A stretch of DNA of 54,384 nt from Rhizobium sp. Q54 (GTDB taxonomy: Bacteria > Pseudomonadota > Alphaproteobacteria > Rhizobiales > Xanthobacteraceae), in assembly GCA_945870035.1 (NCBI GenBank), contig CAMBQQ010000010.1, forward strand, positions 1-54,384, read 5' to 3'. Below, piece by piece: positions 17,663 to 26,807 of this stretch. The notes under the pieces are model-generated. The model ran no database searches. It was not told where the DNA came from and saw nothing but the letters and a program-made list of their open reading frames with translations. A program made the translations under genes and the position numbers. Numbering within the stretch: the stretch's first letter is position 1; every line of letters begins with the position of its first letter.

Positions 17663-17953
17663 ATGCGGTATGCCATCGGCGTCGGTCGTGACGGTTTTCA
17701 ATAGGGCAGCATCCATCGCATTACGCGAAAGCAAGAATGGCCGGATTGGACGCCGCCACCTGAGATGATTGTGCGCCAACCTTATTTACCGCGCTTGATG
17801 GCTGGCGGGCCCGGTAATCCAATGGGCTCACGTGCGCTGTATATCGGTACGACTGTTTACCGCATCCACGGCACCAATGCGCCGGAAACGATCGGCCACG
17901 CCGTATCGTCCGGATGCTTCCGGCTGGTCAATGGCGAGATTGTCGACCCCTAA
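17663..17953 (+). pseudogene. Degraded L,D-transpeptidase (YkuD domain) fragment
   Basis: The 542-base gap between two convergent genes holds the C-terminal half of a YkuD-type L,D-transpeptidase. The frame reads MRYAIGVGRDGFQ, then an in-frame TAG at 17702, then EWPDWTPPPEMIVRQPYLPR, LMAGGPGNPMGSRALYIG, and finally the catalytic pair in YRIHGTNAP and VSSGCFRLVNGEIVD. A GIVV-like start of the domain just upstream is in another frame, so there is also a frameshift. The N-terminal half and signal peptide are missing. These damages make it a dead gene. Bases 17472-17640 show nothing else recognisable. Confidence 0.75.
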
Positions 17954-18013
17954 CCGAAGAATGTTCGACACTTTGCCGTTCTCGTCGGGCTTATCGATCG
18001 CCAACACGAAGCG

Positions 18014-19303
18014 TCAGCGCGTCAAAACGGTTTCGGCCCATTGCGCCACGGCCAAAACACGCCGGTCGTCGTTCAAAAGACCGATAAACTGGAGCCCTAA
18101 CGGCATGCCATGGCGGCCTCGTCCGGCACACACTGTCACCGCGGGGCCGTACAGCAGCGTCCAGACGCGGTTAAACAAGGCATTGCCCGTCGAGCCATGC
18201 CCCAAGGGCGCTTCGCCCAATGCGCCTGGCGTGAGAATTACATCGAAATCTGCAAACACCGGCCGCAGCGCAAAGCGCCCTTCGGCGGCGATGCGGTGCT
18301 TCTCGTCGTACAACTCAGGCGGACAAGCCTGCCCGGCTTCGAGCCGGCTACGCAACGCTGCCGATATTTGTCCCGGATGGGCAATGAGCTCGAACGCGAG
18401 CGACTTTCCCATCTCGTAGAATTCGATCTCGTGATGCGCGGCATCGAGATCCGAGAAGATTGCGGGCGGCGTGACATCCGCGACATAGGCGCCGTGGGTG
18501 GAGAATCTGCTGGCAGCGTCTTCTAGGCAGGCAAGCATATCGTCCTCGGCCTTGCCCAACGTATCGCTTCTCCACAGGGCTATTCGCGGCCGCGCGGCCC
18601 CCGGCAGATCCAGTAAGGCCGGCCGACCGGCAAGGACCGAGACGAGCCTGGCAGCATCGGCAACGGTGCGGCCCATCGCCCCCACGGTATCAAGCGACTC
18701 CGAAAGCGGTTTCACCCCGTGGCGATTGACCCATCCAAAGCTCGGCTTGTAGCCGACGATGCCGCAAAAACTGGCCGGTCTGATCACCGAACCACCGGTC
18801 TGGGTACCGATCGCCAGCGGCGACATATAATCCGCAACGGCAGCCGCGGAGCCGCTTGAGGAGCCGCCCGGCGTTCGTGCCGGGTCCTGTGGATGCGCCG
18901 TCTTGCCCGGATGGCTCGATGCAAACTCTGTCGTCACCGTCTTGCCCAAGATGATCCCGCCCGCCGCGCGGATGGCCGCCACACAGGCGGCATCCCAGGC
19001 CGGACGGTGGCCGGCGTATATTGGCGAGCCGTAGCCGGTCGGCATATCCGCGGTCGCAATGATGTCCTTCACCGCCACCGGAACGCCATGCAGGGCCCCG
19101 CGTGTCCCGCCAGCATCAATTACGCGCGCCTGGGCAATCGCATGATCGGCATCGAGGTGAGTCCAAGCATTCACGGCCTGCTCACGTTCATCGATCCGAT
19201 CGAGGCAAGTCCGCACCACCGCTTCCGCGGTCGCGTCGCCCGAAGAAGTTATCCGTACGATATCCCCAGCGGTCAGCTCATTCAGTCGATCGCCCGGTCG
19301 CAT
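18014..19303 (-). CDS. Amidase (amidase-signature family)
   Basis: A 429-residue serine amidase with an intact triad: K79 in GVPVAVKDIIA, cis-Ser S148 in TPGGSSSGSAAA and nucleophile S172 in GTQTGGSVIRPA. It differs from the amidase at 4678-6066 in sequence and in setting. It is the last gene of a leftward operon with a deacetylase-fold hydrolase, a TctC-type binding protein, an acyl-CoA synthetase and an enoyl-CoA hydratase. Hydrolysis of a substrate amide before CoA activation is a reasonable guess. No GatB or GatC partner is present. Confidence 0.9.
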   Translation of the reverse strand: MRPGDRLNELTAGDIVRITSSGDATAEAVVRTCLDRIDEREQAVNAWTHLDADHAIAQARVIDAGGTRGALHGVPVAVKDIIATADMPTGYGSPIYAGHRPAWDAACVAAIRAAGGIILGKTVTTEFASSHPGKTAHPQDPARTPGGSSSGSAAAVADYMSPLAIGTQTGGSVIRPASFCGIVGYKPSFGWVNRHGVKPLSESLDTVGAMGRTVADAARLVSVLAGRPALLDLPGAARPRIALWRSDTLGKAEDDMLACLEDAASRFSTHGAYVADVTPPAIFSDLDAAHHEIEFYEMGKSLAFELIAHPGQISAALRSRLEAGQACPPELYDEKHRIAAEGRFALRPVFADFDVILTPGALGEAPLGHGSTGNALFNRVWTLLYGPAVTVCAGRGRHGMPLGLQFIGLLNDDRRVLAVAQWAETVLTR

Positions 19304-19351
19304 GAGGCCATCTCCTTCGATCCCGACGGGCCGGAACGCCCTTGCGTTCCT

Positions 19352-20233
19352 CTAGAACGTCTTCCCACTGGCGAGCCAGTGACGAATGATCTCCTCGCCG
19401 GTGGCGAACCACACGCGATCGTGCGACCGAATGTATTGCAGTGCTCGGTCCAGCGCACCGATGCGATGCGGGACGCCCATCATGAACGGGTGCAGGCAGA
19501 TCGACATCACACGGCCGGACTCGGCACCCTCACGATATAGAACATCGAACTGGCTCTTTATCATGCGTTCAAACTCGTCCGCGGTTCCAAATCGATAGTA
19601 GACATGCGGCGAGTCGTTGATCTCATACGAATACGGTATGGACGCGATCGTCCGGCCGTCGAGATTCATCAGATATGGCTGATCGTCGTTGACCCAGTCG
19701 GCGACATAGAGACACCCTTCGTCGATAAGGTAGTCGAGCGTATTCCACGTCTCGGCGAGCGCCGACCCGAGCCACCCCACGGTCTTGCGGCCGCTAGCCT
19801 TCTGGAGCTTTTGTAGGGCATGGCGAATGACTTCCCGCTCCTGCTCCGGCGGAATTGCATTCAGACGCTGCGTGTTTGTCTTATTGTGACCAACCAATTC
19901 CCAGTTCAAACGGACGGCCTCCTCGATGATCTGCGGGTGATAGTCGCAGATATCGCTATTGACCGTCGCCGAGGCGCGTATGCCGTGCTTCGTCAGCACG
20001 TCCATAATACGCCAAATGCCGACGCGGTTGCCGTAGTCGCGCTGCGACCAGGCGCGCACGCCGGGGACGGGCCCCTTTGCCTCGAAAGGGTGCCCGGACA
20101 GTGCATCGCGCAGGGAAAAGAACTCGATGTTCGGAATAACCCAAACAGCGAGCTGCGCCTCATTCGGCCAGACGATCTTCGGACGCTGAGTGATCGGAAC
20201 GTAGGGAAACGGACCGTAATCGGCTGGCTCCAT
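19352..20233 (-). CDS. Polysaccharide deacetylase-fold hydrolase (PuuE allantoinase-like)
   Basis: A 293-residue NodB-fold protein. Landmarks are YGNRVGIWRIMDVLTKHGIR, ATVNSDICDYHPQIIEEA with the catalytic/metal Asp region, WELVGHNKTNTQRLN (where deacetylases have GxHxxxH) and CLHPFMMGVPHRIGALDRAL near the end. This arrangement resembles the cofactor-poor allantoinase PuuE group that cleaves C-N bonds in small molecules, rather than chitin deacetylases. No signal peptide is seen, so it is probably cytosolic. It lies one base from the TctC-type gene, in the same operon as an amidase, which fits breakdown of a cyclic amide or imide. Confidence 0.8.
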   Translation of the reverse strand: MEPADYGPFPYVPITQRPKIVWPNEAQLAVWVIPNIEFFSLRDALSGHPFEAKGPVPGVRAWSQRDYGNRVGIWRIMDVLTKHGIRASATVNSDICDYHPQIIEEAVRLNWELVGHNKTNTQRLNAIPPEQEREVIRHALQKLQKASGRKTVGWLGSALAETWNTLDYLIDEGCLYVADWVNDDQPYLMNLDGRTIASIPYSYEINDSPHVYYRFGTADEFERMIKSQFDVLYREGAESGRVMSICLHPFMMGVPHRIGALDRALQYIRSHDRVWFATGEEIIRHWLASGKTF

Positions 20234-20234
20234 G

Positions 20235-21215
20235 TCAGTTCACCTTGATATTGGCCGTCTCGACGACCTGACGCCATTTCGTGATTTCCGACGTCATATA
20301 TGTATTGAACTGTTCGGGGGTCCCGGTCACAGGAAGCACGCCAAGGCTTGCGAGTTTCTGCTTCATTTCCGGCGTCGTCATGATCTGCCTCAGCTTATCG
20401 TTGAGGTAGCTGACAATTTCGGGCGGCAGCTTCGCCGGGCCGAGCACGCCATACCAGGACGTCGCCTCATAGCCCGGGACACCGGCTTCTGCCATCGTCG
20501 GAATATTCGGCAGATCGGGCCAGCGCTCCGCGCTCGTCACGGCAAGGGCGCGCAACGTGCCGCCCTGAACGTGCGGCAACAGTCCTGCCATATCCGAAAA
20601 GATGATCTGGATGCGGTCGGCGACAAGATCGACCAGCGCCGGACCAAGCCCCTTGTAGGGTACGTGCATAATATCGATCTTGGCCATCGACTTGAACAGT
20701 TCGGCCGTCAACTGGAGAGAGGAGCCGACGCCGGAAGAGCCGAAGTTGATTGTACCGGGCTTCTCCCGCGCGAGATCAATTAGTTCCTTCACCGATTTCA
20801 CCGGCAAGGACGACGGAACCGCTAGCACGAACGGACCAGTCGCAACCTGCATGATGGCCTTGAGATCGCGTGTGGGATCGAGATTTTTCGACACATAGAG
20901 GCTGGGATTGGCCGCCATCGTGCTCGTTGCGCCTATCATCAGGGAATAGCCATCCGGTATTTCCTTGATCACAGCTTCTGTGCCGAGGAGGCCGCCCGCC
21001 CCACCCCTGTTCTCGACGATGACGGGCTGCTTCACCACCTCGCCCAGCTTTTCGCCGATAATGCGCCCGATGATGTCGTTGCTGCCGCCAGCGGCGAACG
21101 GAACGATCATCCGGATCGGCCTGCTCGGATAGGAATCGGCAAGCAGTTGACCCGGCAACAGACTGGCGGCAACACCGCCGAGCAAAATTTGAGCGCAGAA
21201 ATCGCGTCGGTTCAT
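20235..21215 (-). CDS. TctC/Bug-family periplasmic substrate-binding protein
   Basis: A 326-residue binding protein of the tripartite tricarboxylate transporter class. It starts MNRRDFCAQILLGG (export signal), followed by YPSRPIRMIVPFAAGGSND, VENRGGAGGLLGTEAV, a DGYSLMIGA segment and FGSSGVGSSLQLTAELF. The frame is open to 21263, but the ATG at 21215 has GGAGGAG eight bases upstream and begins the signal peptide. No TctA or TctB membrane genes are in this window, so it is an orphan that must share membrane subunits from elsewhere or act as a sensor. Confidence 0.88.
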   Translation of the reverse strand: MNRRDFCAQILLGGVAASLLPGQLLADSYPSRPIRMIVPFAAGGSNDIIGRIIGEKLGEVVKQPVIVENRGGAGGLLGTEAVIKEIPDGYSLMIGATSTMAANPSLYVSKNLDPTRDLKAIMQVATGPFVLAVPSSLPVKSVKELIDLAREKPGTINFGSSGVGSSLQLTAELFKSMAKIDIMHVPYKGLGPALVDLVADRIQIIFSDMAGLLPHVQGGTLRALAVTSAERWPDLPNIPTMAEAGVPGYEATSWYGVLGPAKLPPEIVSYLNDKLRQIMTTPEMKQKLASLGVLPVTGTPEQFNTYMTSEITKWRQVVETANIKVN

Positions 21216-21246
21216 GGTGGACTCCTCCGTTGATGATTCGAGACCG

Positions 21247-23364
21247 CTATTTGGTGACCGCATTTCGTATTTCCTTGACCAGCACTACGCCATCGGCCGC
21301 GACGACGCCGCGACCTTTCGGCAGAACAAAAAGAGGATTGATCTCGGCTTCCGAGAGTTCGTCGCCGATCGTCATAACCATGGTTGAGAAAGCAACGATG
21401 GCGCCGGTAAGCGCATCGATGTCGGCGGATGGCCGGCCGCGGTGCCCCCGCAGAAGAGCCGACGTTTTGAGCTCGTCGACCATCGCCATTGCATCGTCCT
21501 GCGCAACAGGCGCCAGGCGTAGGGAGATGTCGCGAAAGAGTTCTGCGGCGACGCCGCCCATGCCCAGTAGAATGACGGGCCCAAGCTGGACGTCGTGGCG
21601 AAAGCCGAGGATGATTTCGACGCCGTTGGCGACGAACTCCTGCACCAGAAAGCCTTCCGGCTTATGGTGGGTCGCGGCAGAAAATCTTTCGCCGATGTCC
21701 GCGCAGACTCGCGCCACGTCTTCAGGCGCGACGTCGAGGGCGACGCCACCGAACTCGGACTTGTGTAAAATATCCCGAGACAGAATCTTGATGACCACGT
21801 TTCCGTTGAATTCCTTCGCGGCAGCCTCCGCCTCAGCACCGGTTTTCACGACAGCTTCACGCGTGACGGGAATGCCGAAGTGTCCGATAAGCCGCTTGCT
21901 CTCGGCTTCATTTAGTGCGCCGGGCTGAAGCAAGAGCCGAACGTCGTCGCATGGAACGGCGCGCGGTTGCGCCGCCGGCTTCCTGGCATGACCGCTTTCG
22001 GCTAGCTGGCCGGCCCGGTACAGCGCATCGAGCGCGGTAGCGCAGCTCTCAGGGGCAGCAAAAGTCGGAACGCCAGCAAGATTTAGCTGCCGCACGAGCT
22101 GCGGCGCATCGGGACTGACGAAACCGACGACCGGCTTTTCGCTGGTGGCCGCGCAGGCGCGCAAGGGCGCGCCCACGGTCTCCGGCTCGCGCAACGCCGA
22201 TGAGCCGAGCACAACCGCAACGGCGTCATAGGTCGGGCTCGCGGTCACGAGTCCGAGAATGGACCGAAAGGTATCCGACTTCACGCCGGCTAGCGTGACG
22301 TCAATTGGATTTCGATCCAGAGCAGCACCCTCGATCGCGAGCCCCTTGAGCTGCATGGCGGTCGACTCGTCCGGCGGCGGCGTTTCGAAACCAAGGACTC
22401 CGGCGGCATCAGCCAGCACACTCGCCGCCCCGCCCGTCGATGTAATGATGGCGAGGCGCTTCCCCTTAAGCGAGCGTCCGCCGCTGAGCGCCAGCGAGAT
22501 GTCGAGCAAATCGGAATACCGCTCGGCGCGGATAACGCCAACCTGGCGGAACATTGCGTCGTATGCCGCATCCGATCCTGCCATCGCCCCTGTATGCGAC
22601 ACTGCGGAACGTATGCCGGCATCGGACCGTCCGACTTTGTAGGCCACGACCGCCTTGCCGGCCGCGAAGGCGCGGAAAACGGCAGCCTGAAACGCCTTCG
22701 GCTGGCGCAGACCTTCCAGATACAGCGCAATGACCTTTGTCGCCGGATCGTCGACGAGATGGTGCATAAAATCGGCCACCTCAAGATCGCACTCGTTGCC
22801 GGTCGCGATGAGCTTCGAAAAGCCTATTCCCGCAGCTTGCGCACGCGAGAGCATCGATCCGAGAATGCCGCCGCTTTGGGACACCAGGGCGATGTTGCCG
22901 GCAACAACATCGTCCGTCACCAGCGCATTACTGGCGGATAACACGACGCGCTCGCTGACGTTAACAAGACCGATCGTGTTCGGACCGAGCAGCCGCATCC
23001 CACCGGCCGCCAGCCTCAGTTCCTGCTGCCGCGCCTGGCCTTCCGGACCGCTTTCGCCGAATCCGCTCGCCAGCACAATCGCAGTGCGCGTGCCGATGGC
23101 CGCTAGCTGGCGGACAGCCTCGGTTACCTTTGCGCCGCCGACCAGGACGATGGCGACATCCGGACGCCCGGGAATGGCCGCGATCTCGGAATAGCACTTC
23201 CGCCCGCCGATCTCCGTGTAACGAGGATTGACGGGATATACTTCACCGCTAAAGCCGTACTTATCAAGGTAAGCAAGCGGCCGGCCGGTTAGCTTTGCCG
23301 GATCCGCCGAGGCGCCAATGATCGCCACGGTGCGCGGCCGCATGAGGCAGTCGAGAGCCTCCAT
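21247..23364 (-). CDS. NDP-forming acyl-CoA synthetase (acetate-CoA ligase, ADP-forming type)
   Basis: A 705-residue fused alpha-beta enzyme that makes acyl-CoA from acid, CoA and ATP through a phosphohistidine. The order is a CoA-binding domain (RTVAIIGASADPAKLTGRPL), a succinyl-CoA-ligase-like domain with SQSGGILGSMLSRAQAAGIG and phosphohistidine candidate H257 in AVSHTGAMAGSD, then a C-terminal ATP-grasp domain (FGIPVTREAVVKTG, VVIKILSRDILHKSEFGG). Its start overlaps the stop of the upstream enoyl-CoA hydratase gene by one base (TGATG). It is the activating step of this operon. The acid is not identifiable from sequence. Confidence 0.9.
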   Translation of the reverse strand: MEALDCLMRPRTVAIIGASADPAKLTGRPLAYLDKYGFSGEVYPVNPRYTEIGGRKCYSEIAAIPGRPDVAIVLVGGAKVTEAVRQLAAIGTRTAIVLASGFGESGPEGQARQQELRLAAGGMRLLGPNTIGLVNVSERVVLSASNALVTDDVVAGNIALVSQSGGILGSMLSRAQAAGIGFSKLIATGNECDLEVADFMHHLVDDPATKVIALYLEGLRQPKAFQAAVFRAFAAGKAVVAYKVGRSDAGIRSAVSHTGAMAGSDAAYDAMFRQVGVIRAERYSDLLDISLALSGGRSLKGKRLAIITSTGGAASVLADAAGVLGFETPPPDESTAMQLKGLAIEGAALDRNPIDVTLAGVKSDTFRSILGLVTASPTYDAVAVVLGSSALREPETVGAPLRACAATSEKPVVGFVSPDAPQLVRQLNLAGVPTFAAPESCATALDALYRAGQLAESGHARKPAAQPRAVPCDDVRLLLQPGALNEAESKRLIGHFGIPVTREAVVKTGAEAEAAAKEFNGNVVIKILSRDILHKSEFGGVALDVAPEDVARVCADIGERFSAATHHKPEGFLVQEFVANGVEIILGFRHDVQLGPVILLGMGGVAAELFRDISLRLAPVAQDDAMAMVDELKTSALLRGHRGRPSADIDALTGAIVAFSTMVMTIGDELSEAEINPLFVLPKGRGVVAADGVVLVKEIRNAVTK

Positions 23365-24146
23365 CAGCGCGCGCTCCTGTCCAGAAATGCGGTCACCGCC
23401 TCGCGATGTTCGGTGGTCGAATAGCAGATACCCTGAGCTTCCCGACCGAGCGCGAAGACCTGCTCCTCGGTCGATTCGAAAGTTCGGTCGAGAATCGCCT
23501 TCGAAAAGGCGATCGACGCGCGGGACCCCTGCCCCAGTTCACGCGCCCAGGCGGTCGCCTCAGCAATCAGATTGCCTGGCGCGGTGAGCCGATCCGCCAG
23601 TCCGATGGCCTGAGCTTCCTTCGCGTCCACCACGCGACCGGTGAATATCAATTCTTTCGCGCGCGGCAGACCGACACGCCGGGGCAGAAAATACATGCCG
23701 CCGCCATCTGACACGAGGCCACGCTTCACGAAGCTCATGGTGAAGGCCGCCTGCTCCGATGCGACAATGAAGTCGCAGGCGAGCGCCAGATCGCAGCCCA
23801 ATCCCACCGCTGCGCCGTTGACGGCGGCGACGACCGGCTTCGGCATGCCGTGCAGCAATCCCACGCTCTTGTGCACTTGTAATTGGCGCCGCCAGCCGTT
23901 GAACGCGACCTCTCCGGCCGGAGCATTCAGCCGCTCCTTCATGCCGGCGATATCGCCGCCCGCACAGAACGCCTTGCCGTTCCCGGTGAGAACAACCGCC
24001 CGCACGGCCTCATCGGTGGCAAGGCGTTCGAGCACCACGACCAATTCAGAGCGCATGGCGTCGTTGATAGCGTTGCGCACATCGGGGCGGTTCAGCGTGA
24101 CGATCCCAACGTTGTTTTTGGTCGTCACTTCGACCAGTGCTGTCAT
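23364..24146 (-). CDS. Enoyl-CoA hydratase/isomerase family protein
   Basis: A 260-residue crotonase-fold protein. The oxyanion motif AFCAGGDIAGMKE and AAVNGAAVGLGCDLALACDF are present. Unlike the protein at 15853-16629, the first catalytic Glu is replaced (GCDLALACD), and the second region reads VKRGLVSDGGGMYFLPRRVG with Asp. This pattern occurs in crotonase isomerases and ring-opening hydrolases rather than standard hydratases, so a non-hydratase reaction is likely. First gene of the leftward operon, divergent from the IclR regulator at 24337. Confidence 0.85.
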   Translation of the reverse strand: MTALVEVTTKNNVGIVTLNRPDVRNAINDAMRSELVVVLERLATDEAVRAVVLTGNGKAFCAGGDIAGMKERLNAPAGEVAFNGWRRQLQVHKSVGLLHGMPKPVVAAVNGAAVGLGCDLALACDFIVASEQAAFTMSFVKRGLVSDGGGMYFLPRRVGLPRAKELIFTGRVVDAKEAQAIGLADRLTAPGNLIAEATAWARELGQGSRASIAFSKAILDRTFESTEEQVFALGREAQGICYSTTEHREAVTAFLDRSAR

Positions 24147-24336
24147 TTTGTTATCCCGTCTGCTCCGTTTTTGCCTCGCTCAGGCGGAGCGGCGGCTGCT
24201 GGCAACCCGCATCGGGGTGCAATAGACTGCGTTATTGCCTTACTTCGGGTTCGAGAATCCTACCATGAGGACACCGAAGCCAATCCGCCGCAGTTCCACC
24301 TGGTGGAATACTGAGAGATGGGCTATTTCTGCCGCC

Positions 24337-25107
24337 ATGAAACGCAAAGGCAGTTCGCCATCGAACCGATCGCTCAGCCGGGGCATCGCCGTCCTCCGGG
24401 CGTTCCGGCCCGGAACGGCTTTGCTCGGCAACGGCGAGATTGCCGAGCGAACCGGATTGCCCCGCGCCAGTATCAGCCGCCTGACGCAGACGCTAACCGA
24501 GACGGGCTACCTCGATTACTGCGCGCCACAACGGGCCTATCGCCTAGGCGCCCCAGTCCTGACGCTGGGTCACGCGATGCGGTCTGGTTCGCCCGTCCTC
24601 CGCATCGCCACCCCGCCGATGACGGCGCTTGCACGGCGGCTCCGCATCAATGTCGGACTCGCGGTCCGCGACGGCGAAGACATGGTCTATCTTGAATCTG
24701 TGCGTTTCAACGCCAAAGGCTCCCAGCGTTCGGTGGTGTCGGGGCAACGCGTTCCGATCGAATTGACCGCATTGGGCCGTGCTTGGTTGGCCGCCGCACC
24801 GGAAGCGGAGCGGAAATCGCTCATGGCCCAACTGAAAGTGAAGCGTCGGAAGCGCTGGCGCACCCTGGAACGAGAGATCGCAGAGGCAGCCTCTTCCGTC
24901 GACCAGCGCGGCTACTGTGTGGCGTCATGGCAGCCGCAGGTTGTCGCCATGGCCGCGCCACTTGTGTCCGCAGGCCTTCCCATTCATGTATTGAACGTCA
25001 GCCTGACGACTGAAGAGCCTATTGCAGCCGTTGTTGGCAGCCTCTATCACCCGCTTCTGGCGCTGACAGCCCAACTGCGGCAAGCGCTCATGGGCATCGA
25101 ACTTTAA
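24337..25107 (+). CDS. IclR-family transcriptional regulator
   Basis: A winged-helix regulator with NRSLSRGIAVLRAFRPG and ERTGLPRASISRLTQTLTE in the DNA-binding domain (about residues 8-75) and an effector domain with RLRINVGLAVRDGEDMVYLE and QRVPIELTALGRAWLAA. The frame is open 34 codons upstream to a TTG at 24235. The ATG at 24337 is preferred because the upstream residues do not look like IclR, although no strong ribosome site is visible. It is divergent from the acyl-CoA synthetase/amidase operon, the usual position for a pathway-specific regulator. Its 3' end overlaps the convergent MmgE/PrpD gene by 20 bases. Confidence 0.85.
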   Translation: MKRKGSSPSNRSLSRGIAVLRAFRPGTALLGNGEIAERTGLPRASISRLTQTLTETGYLDYCAPQRAYRLGAPVLTLGHAMRSGSPVLRIATPPMTALARRLRINVGLAVRDGEDMVYLESVRFNAKGSQRSVVSGQRVPIELTALGRAWLAAAPEAERKSLMAQLKVKRRKRWRTLEREIAEAASSVDQRGYCVASWQPQVVAMAAPLVSAGLPIHVLNVSLTTEEPIAAVVGSLYHPLLALTAQLRQALMGIEL

Positions 25108-26530
25108 GCTGGCCGAGAAACGCCGACAGTTCACCAACGCGCTCGAAATCCCACAACGCGGCCAAATTCGCTTCGATCTCGTCCTCCGCCCAGCGTTTGC
25201 CGACGTTGCCGCGGAATTTCTTCTCGAGGTCGACGCGGCTCATGGGGCTTTTCGCGAAGCCCGGCGCGTAGTCGACCTCACGTGAAATTCGCTGGCCATC
25301 GACAAGAATTGCCGTCACGCGTGTCGGCGACGAAGCGCCTTGCCGCGCGGTGCGGGTGGGATCTTCGCTGACAATGATTTTCTTCATGAACGCACGGATT
25401 CGCGGATCGCGGAACATGTGCGGCTCAAATGTCTCGTTGGTAATATCGCCGTCAAACATGGCCCGCGTCGTGATGTATGGGAGGCTATGGTCGGCCGTAT
25501 CGCGCGTTTCCGGGGCCCATTTCTCCGGCTCGCTGGCCGTCCTTTGGAGACCCCGGCGCGTTGTCGCGATCTCGATCGCCGCGATACGGTCGAGCGACCC
25601 GACCTGCTTTGCCAGTTCGATGCCTGCCACAATCGCCGTTTGCGTATAGATCACGGCCGGATAACGTTTCAGGCTGCAGCGGAGAATACGAAATTCAGTG
25701 CCGCGCCCGCCGAATCCGTCAACATCGATGGTCGCCGGGCCGGTGATCTGTTGGAAGAAGCCGGATTTGCCTTCGAAGATAGGCGCCGGACCGGTCAAGC
25801 CGCCGCGTGCCAGCATGGCAGCGAAGACTGCGTTGCGACTCGCCTCCGCATCGGAAAGGCCCTTCCAGTCCGAAAGCGTTTGAACGCGCGTCTGCGCCAT
25901 CGGAATGTGATCGTTCATGGCGATGCTGACAGCGTGTGCCAACTGATCAGCCGGCAGCTTCATCAGCTTTCCGGCCGCGAGCGCAACAGCCGGCGGGCTC
26001 ATCACCGTCGGATCCCACCCGCGCGTCGAGATATCGCAGGCATCGACAAGCCGGCAGTTAACCTCATAGGCGATCACGATCGCCGTCATCAGCTCCCGCG
26101 CGCTGCATCCTTCGACTTCCGCGACGGCAAGGCAGGCTGCGATATGGTCGCTGGGATGAACAGAAAAACGACCGATGTAGGTATCGTTGAAATCCAGATA
26201 GCGGAATGCCACGCAGTTGGCAAAAGCGGCAAGGTCCGCCGTGCTGCGCCTATCGGTGCCGATGACCGTCGCGTCGCCGGCGACAGCGAGTGCGATGTCA
26301 CGACAAATGCCGACGGGCCGTTCGGCAAACGCGCCGATGCCGCAGCCAATCGTATCGATCAAATGCGTCTTCACGCGCGCGACGGTCTCCGCGTCAATGT
26401 CATCGAAGCTCAAGCCGTCGGCATAAAGGGCAAGCTGTTCCGCAAGTGAACGAGCGGACGATTCGGAAGCACCTGCTGCGGTTGCCATGCCAGCGCACCA
26501 ATAATGAAAAATTTCAGACGCAGTCTGCAT
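25088..26530 (-). CDS. MmgE/PrpD family protein
   Basis: A 480-residue protein of the 2-methylcitrate dehydratase/aconitate decarboxylase fold. The N-terminal helical domain includes KTHLIDTIGCGIGAFAERP and FANCVAFRYLDFNDTYIG, and the middle has VIAYEVNCRLVDACDI and a LKRYPAVIYTQTAI segment matching the K-R/x-P-x-C/Y region of the active site. There are no prpB or prpC genes here, so methylcitrate cycling is unlikely. Many such genes accompany TctC-type and CoA pathways as dehydratases of other acids. An ATG at 26488 (MATAAGAS) is an alternative start. It converges on the IclR gene. Confidence 0.85.
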   Translation of the reverse strand: MQTASEIFHYWCAGMATAAGASESSARSLAEQLALYADGLSFDDIDAETVARVKTHLIDTIGCGIGAFAERPVGICRDIALAVAGDATVIGTDRRSTADLAAFANCVAFRYLDFNDTYIGRFSVHPSDHIAACLAVAEVEGCSARELMTAIVIAYEVNCRLVDACDISTRGWDPTVMSPPAVALAAGKLMKLPADQLAHAVSIAMNDHIPMAQTRVQTLSDWKGLSDAEASRNAVFAAMLARGGLTGPAPIFEGKSGFFQQITGPATIDVDGFGGRGTEFRILRCSLKRYPAVIYTQTAIVAGIELAKQVGSLDRIAAIEIATTRRGLQRTASEPEKWAPETRDTADHSLPYITTRAMFDGDITNETFEPHMFRDPRIRAFMKKIIVSEDPTRTARQGASSPTRVTAILVDGQRISREVDYAPGFAKSPMSRVDLEKKFRGNVGKRWAEDEIEANLAALWDFERVGELSAFLGQLKVRCP

Positions 26531-26807
26531 CGAGGCATCAACGCCTCATCGCATCACTGTCTCTTGCTCGCCGTAGACGGTCTCTAATATCTTCACTTCT
26601 AAGCGTCATGCAAGCCGTGCGGCTGGCCCATGTGCATACCGGTGCGCGCCCGCCCTGGATGGGTCAGTCTGATCCAGCGCCCGATTCGGGCGTTATCTGG
26701 TTGTTGGATGCCGATTGCATCTCGAGGATTATCCGGTTATGGCCGGATATCGAAGGCCCGTTCCTTCGGGAACTGTCGTAGACGCGGGTCAATCAGGGTT
26801 CATAGCA

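Noticed and set aside
25340-26449. A 369-residue open frame antisense to the MmgE/PrpD gene
   Set aside because: Composition (many Arg, His, Asp) is typical of an antisense shadow, and the PrpD-like frame on the other strand has conserved motifs along its whole length.
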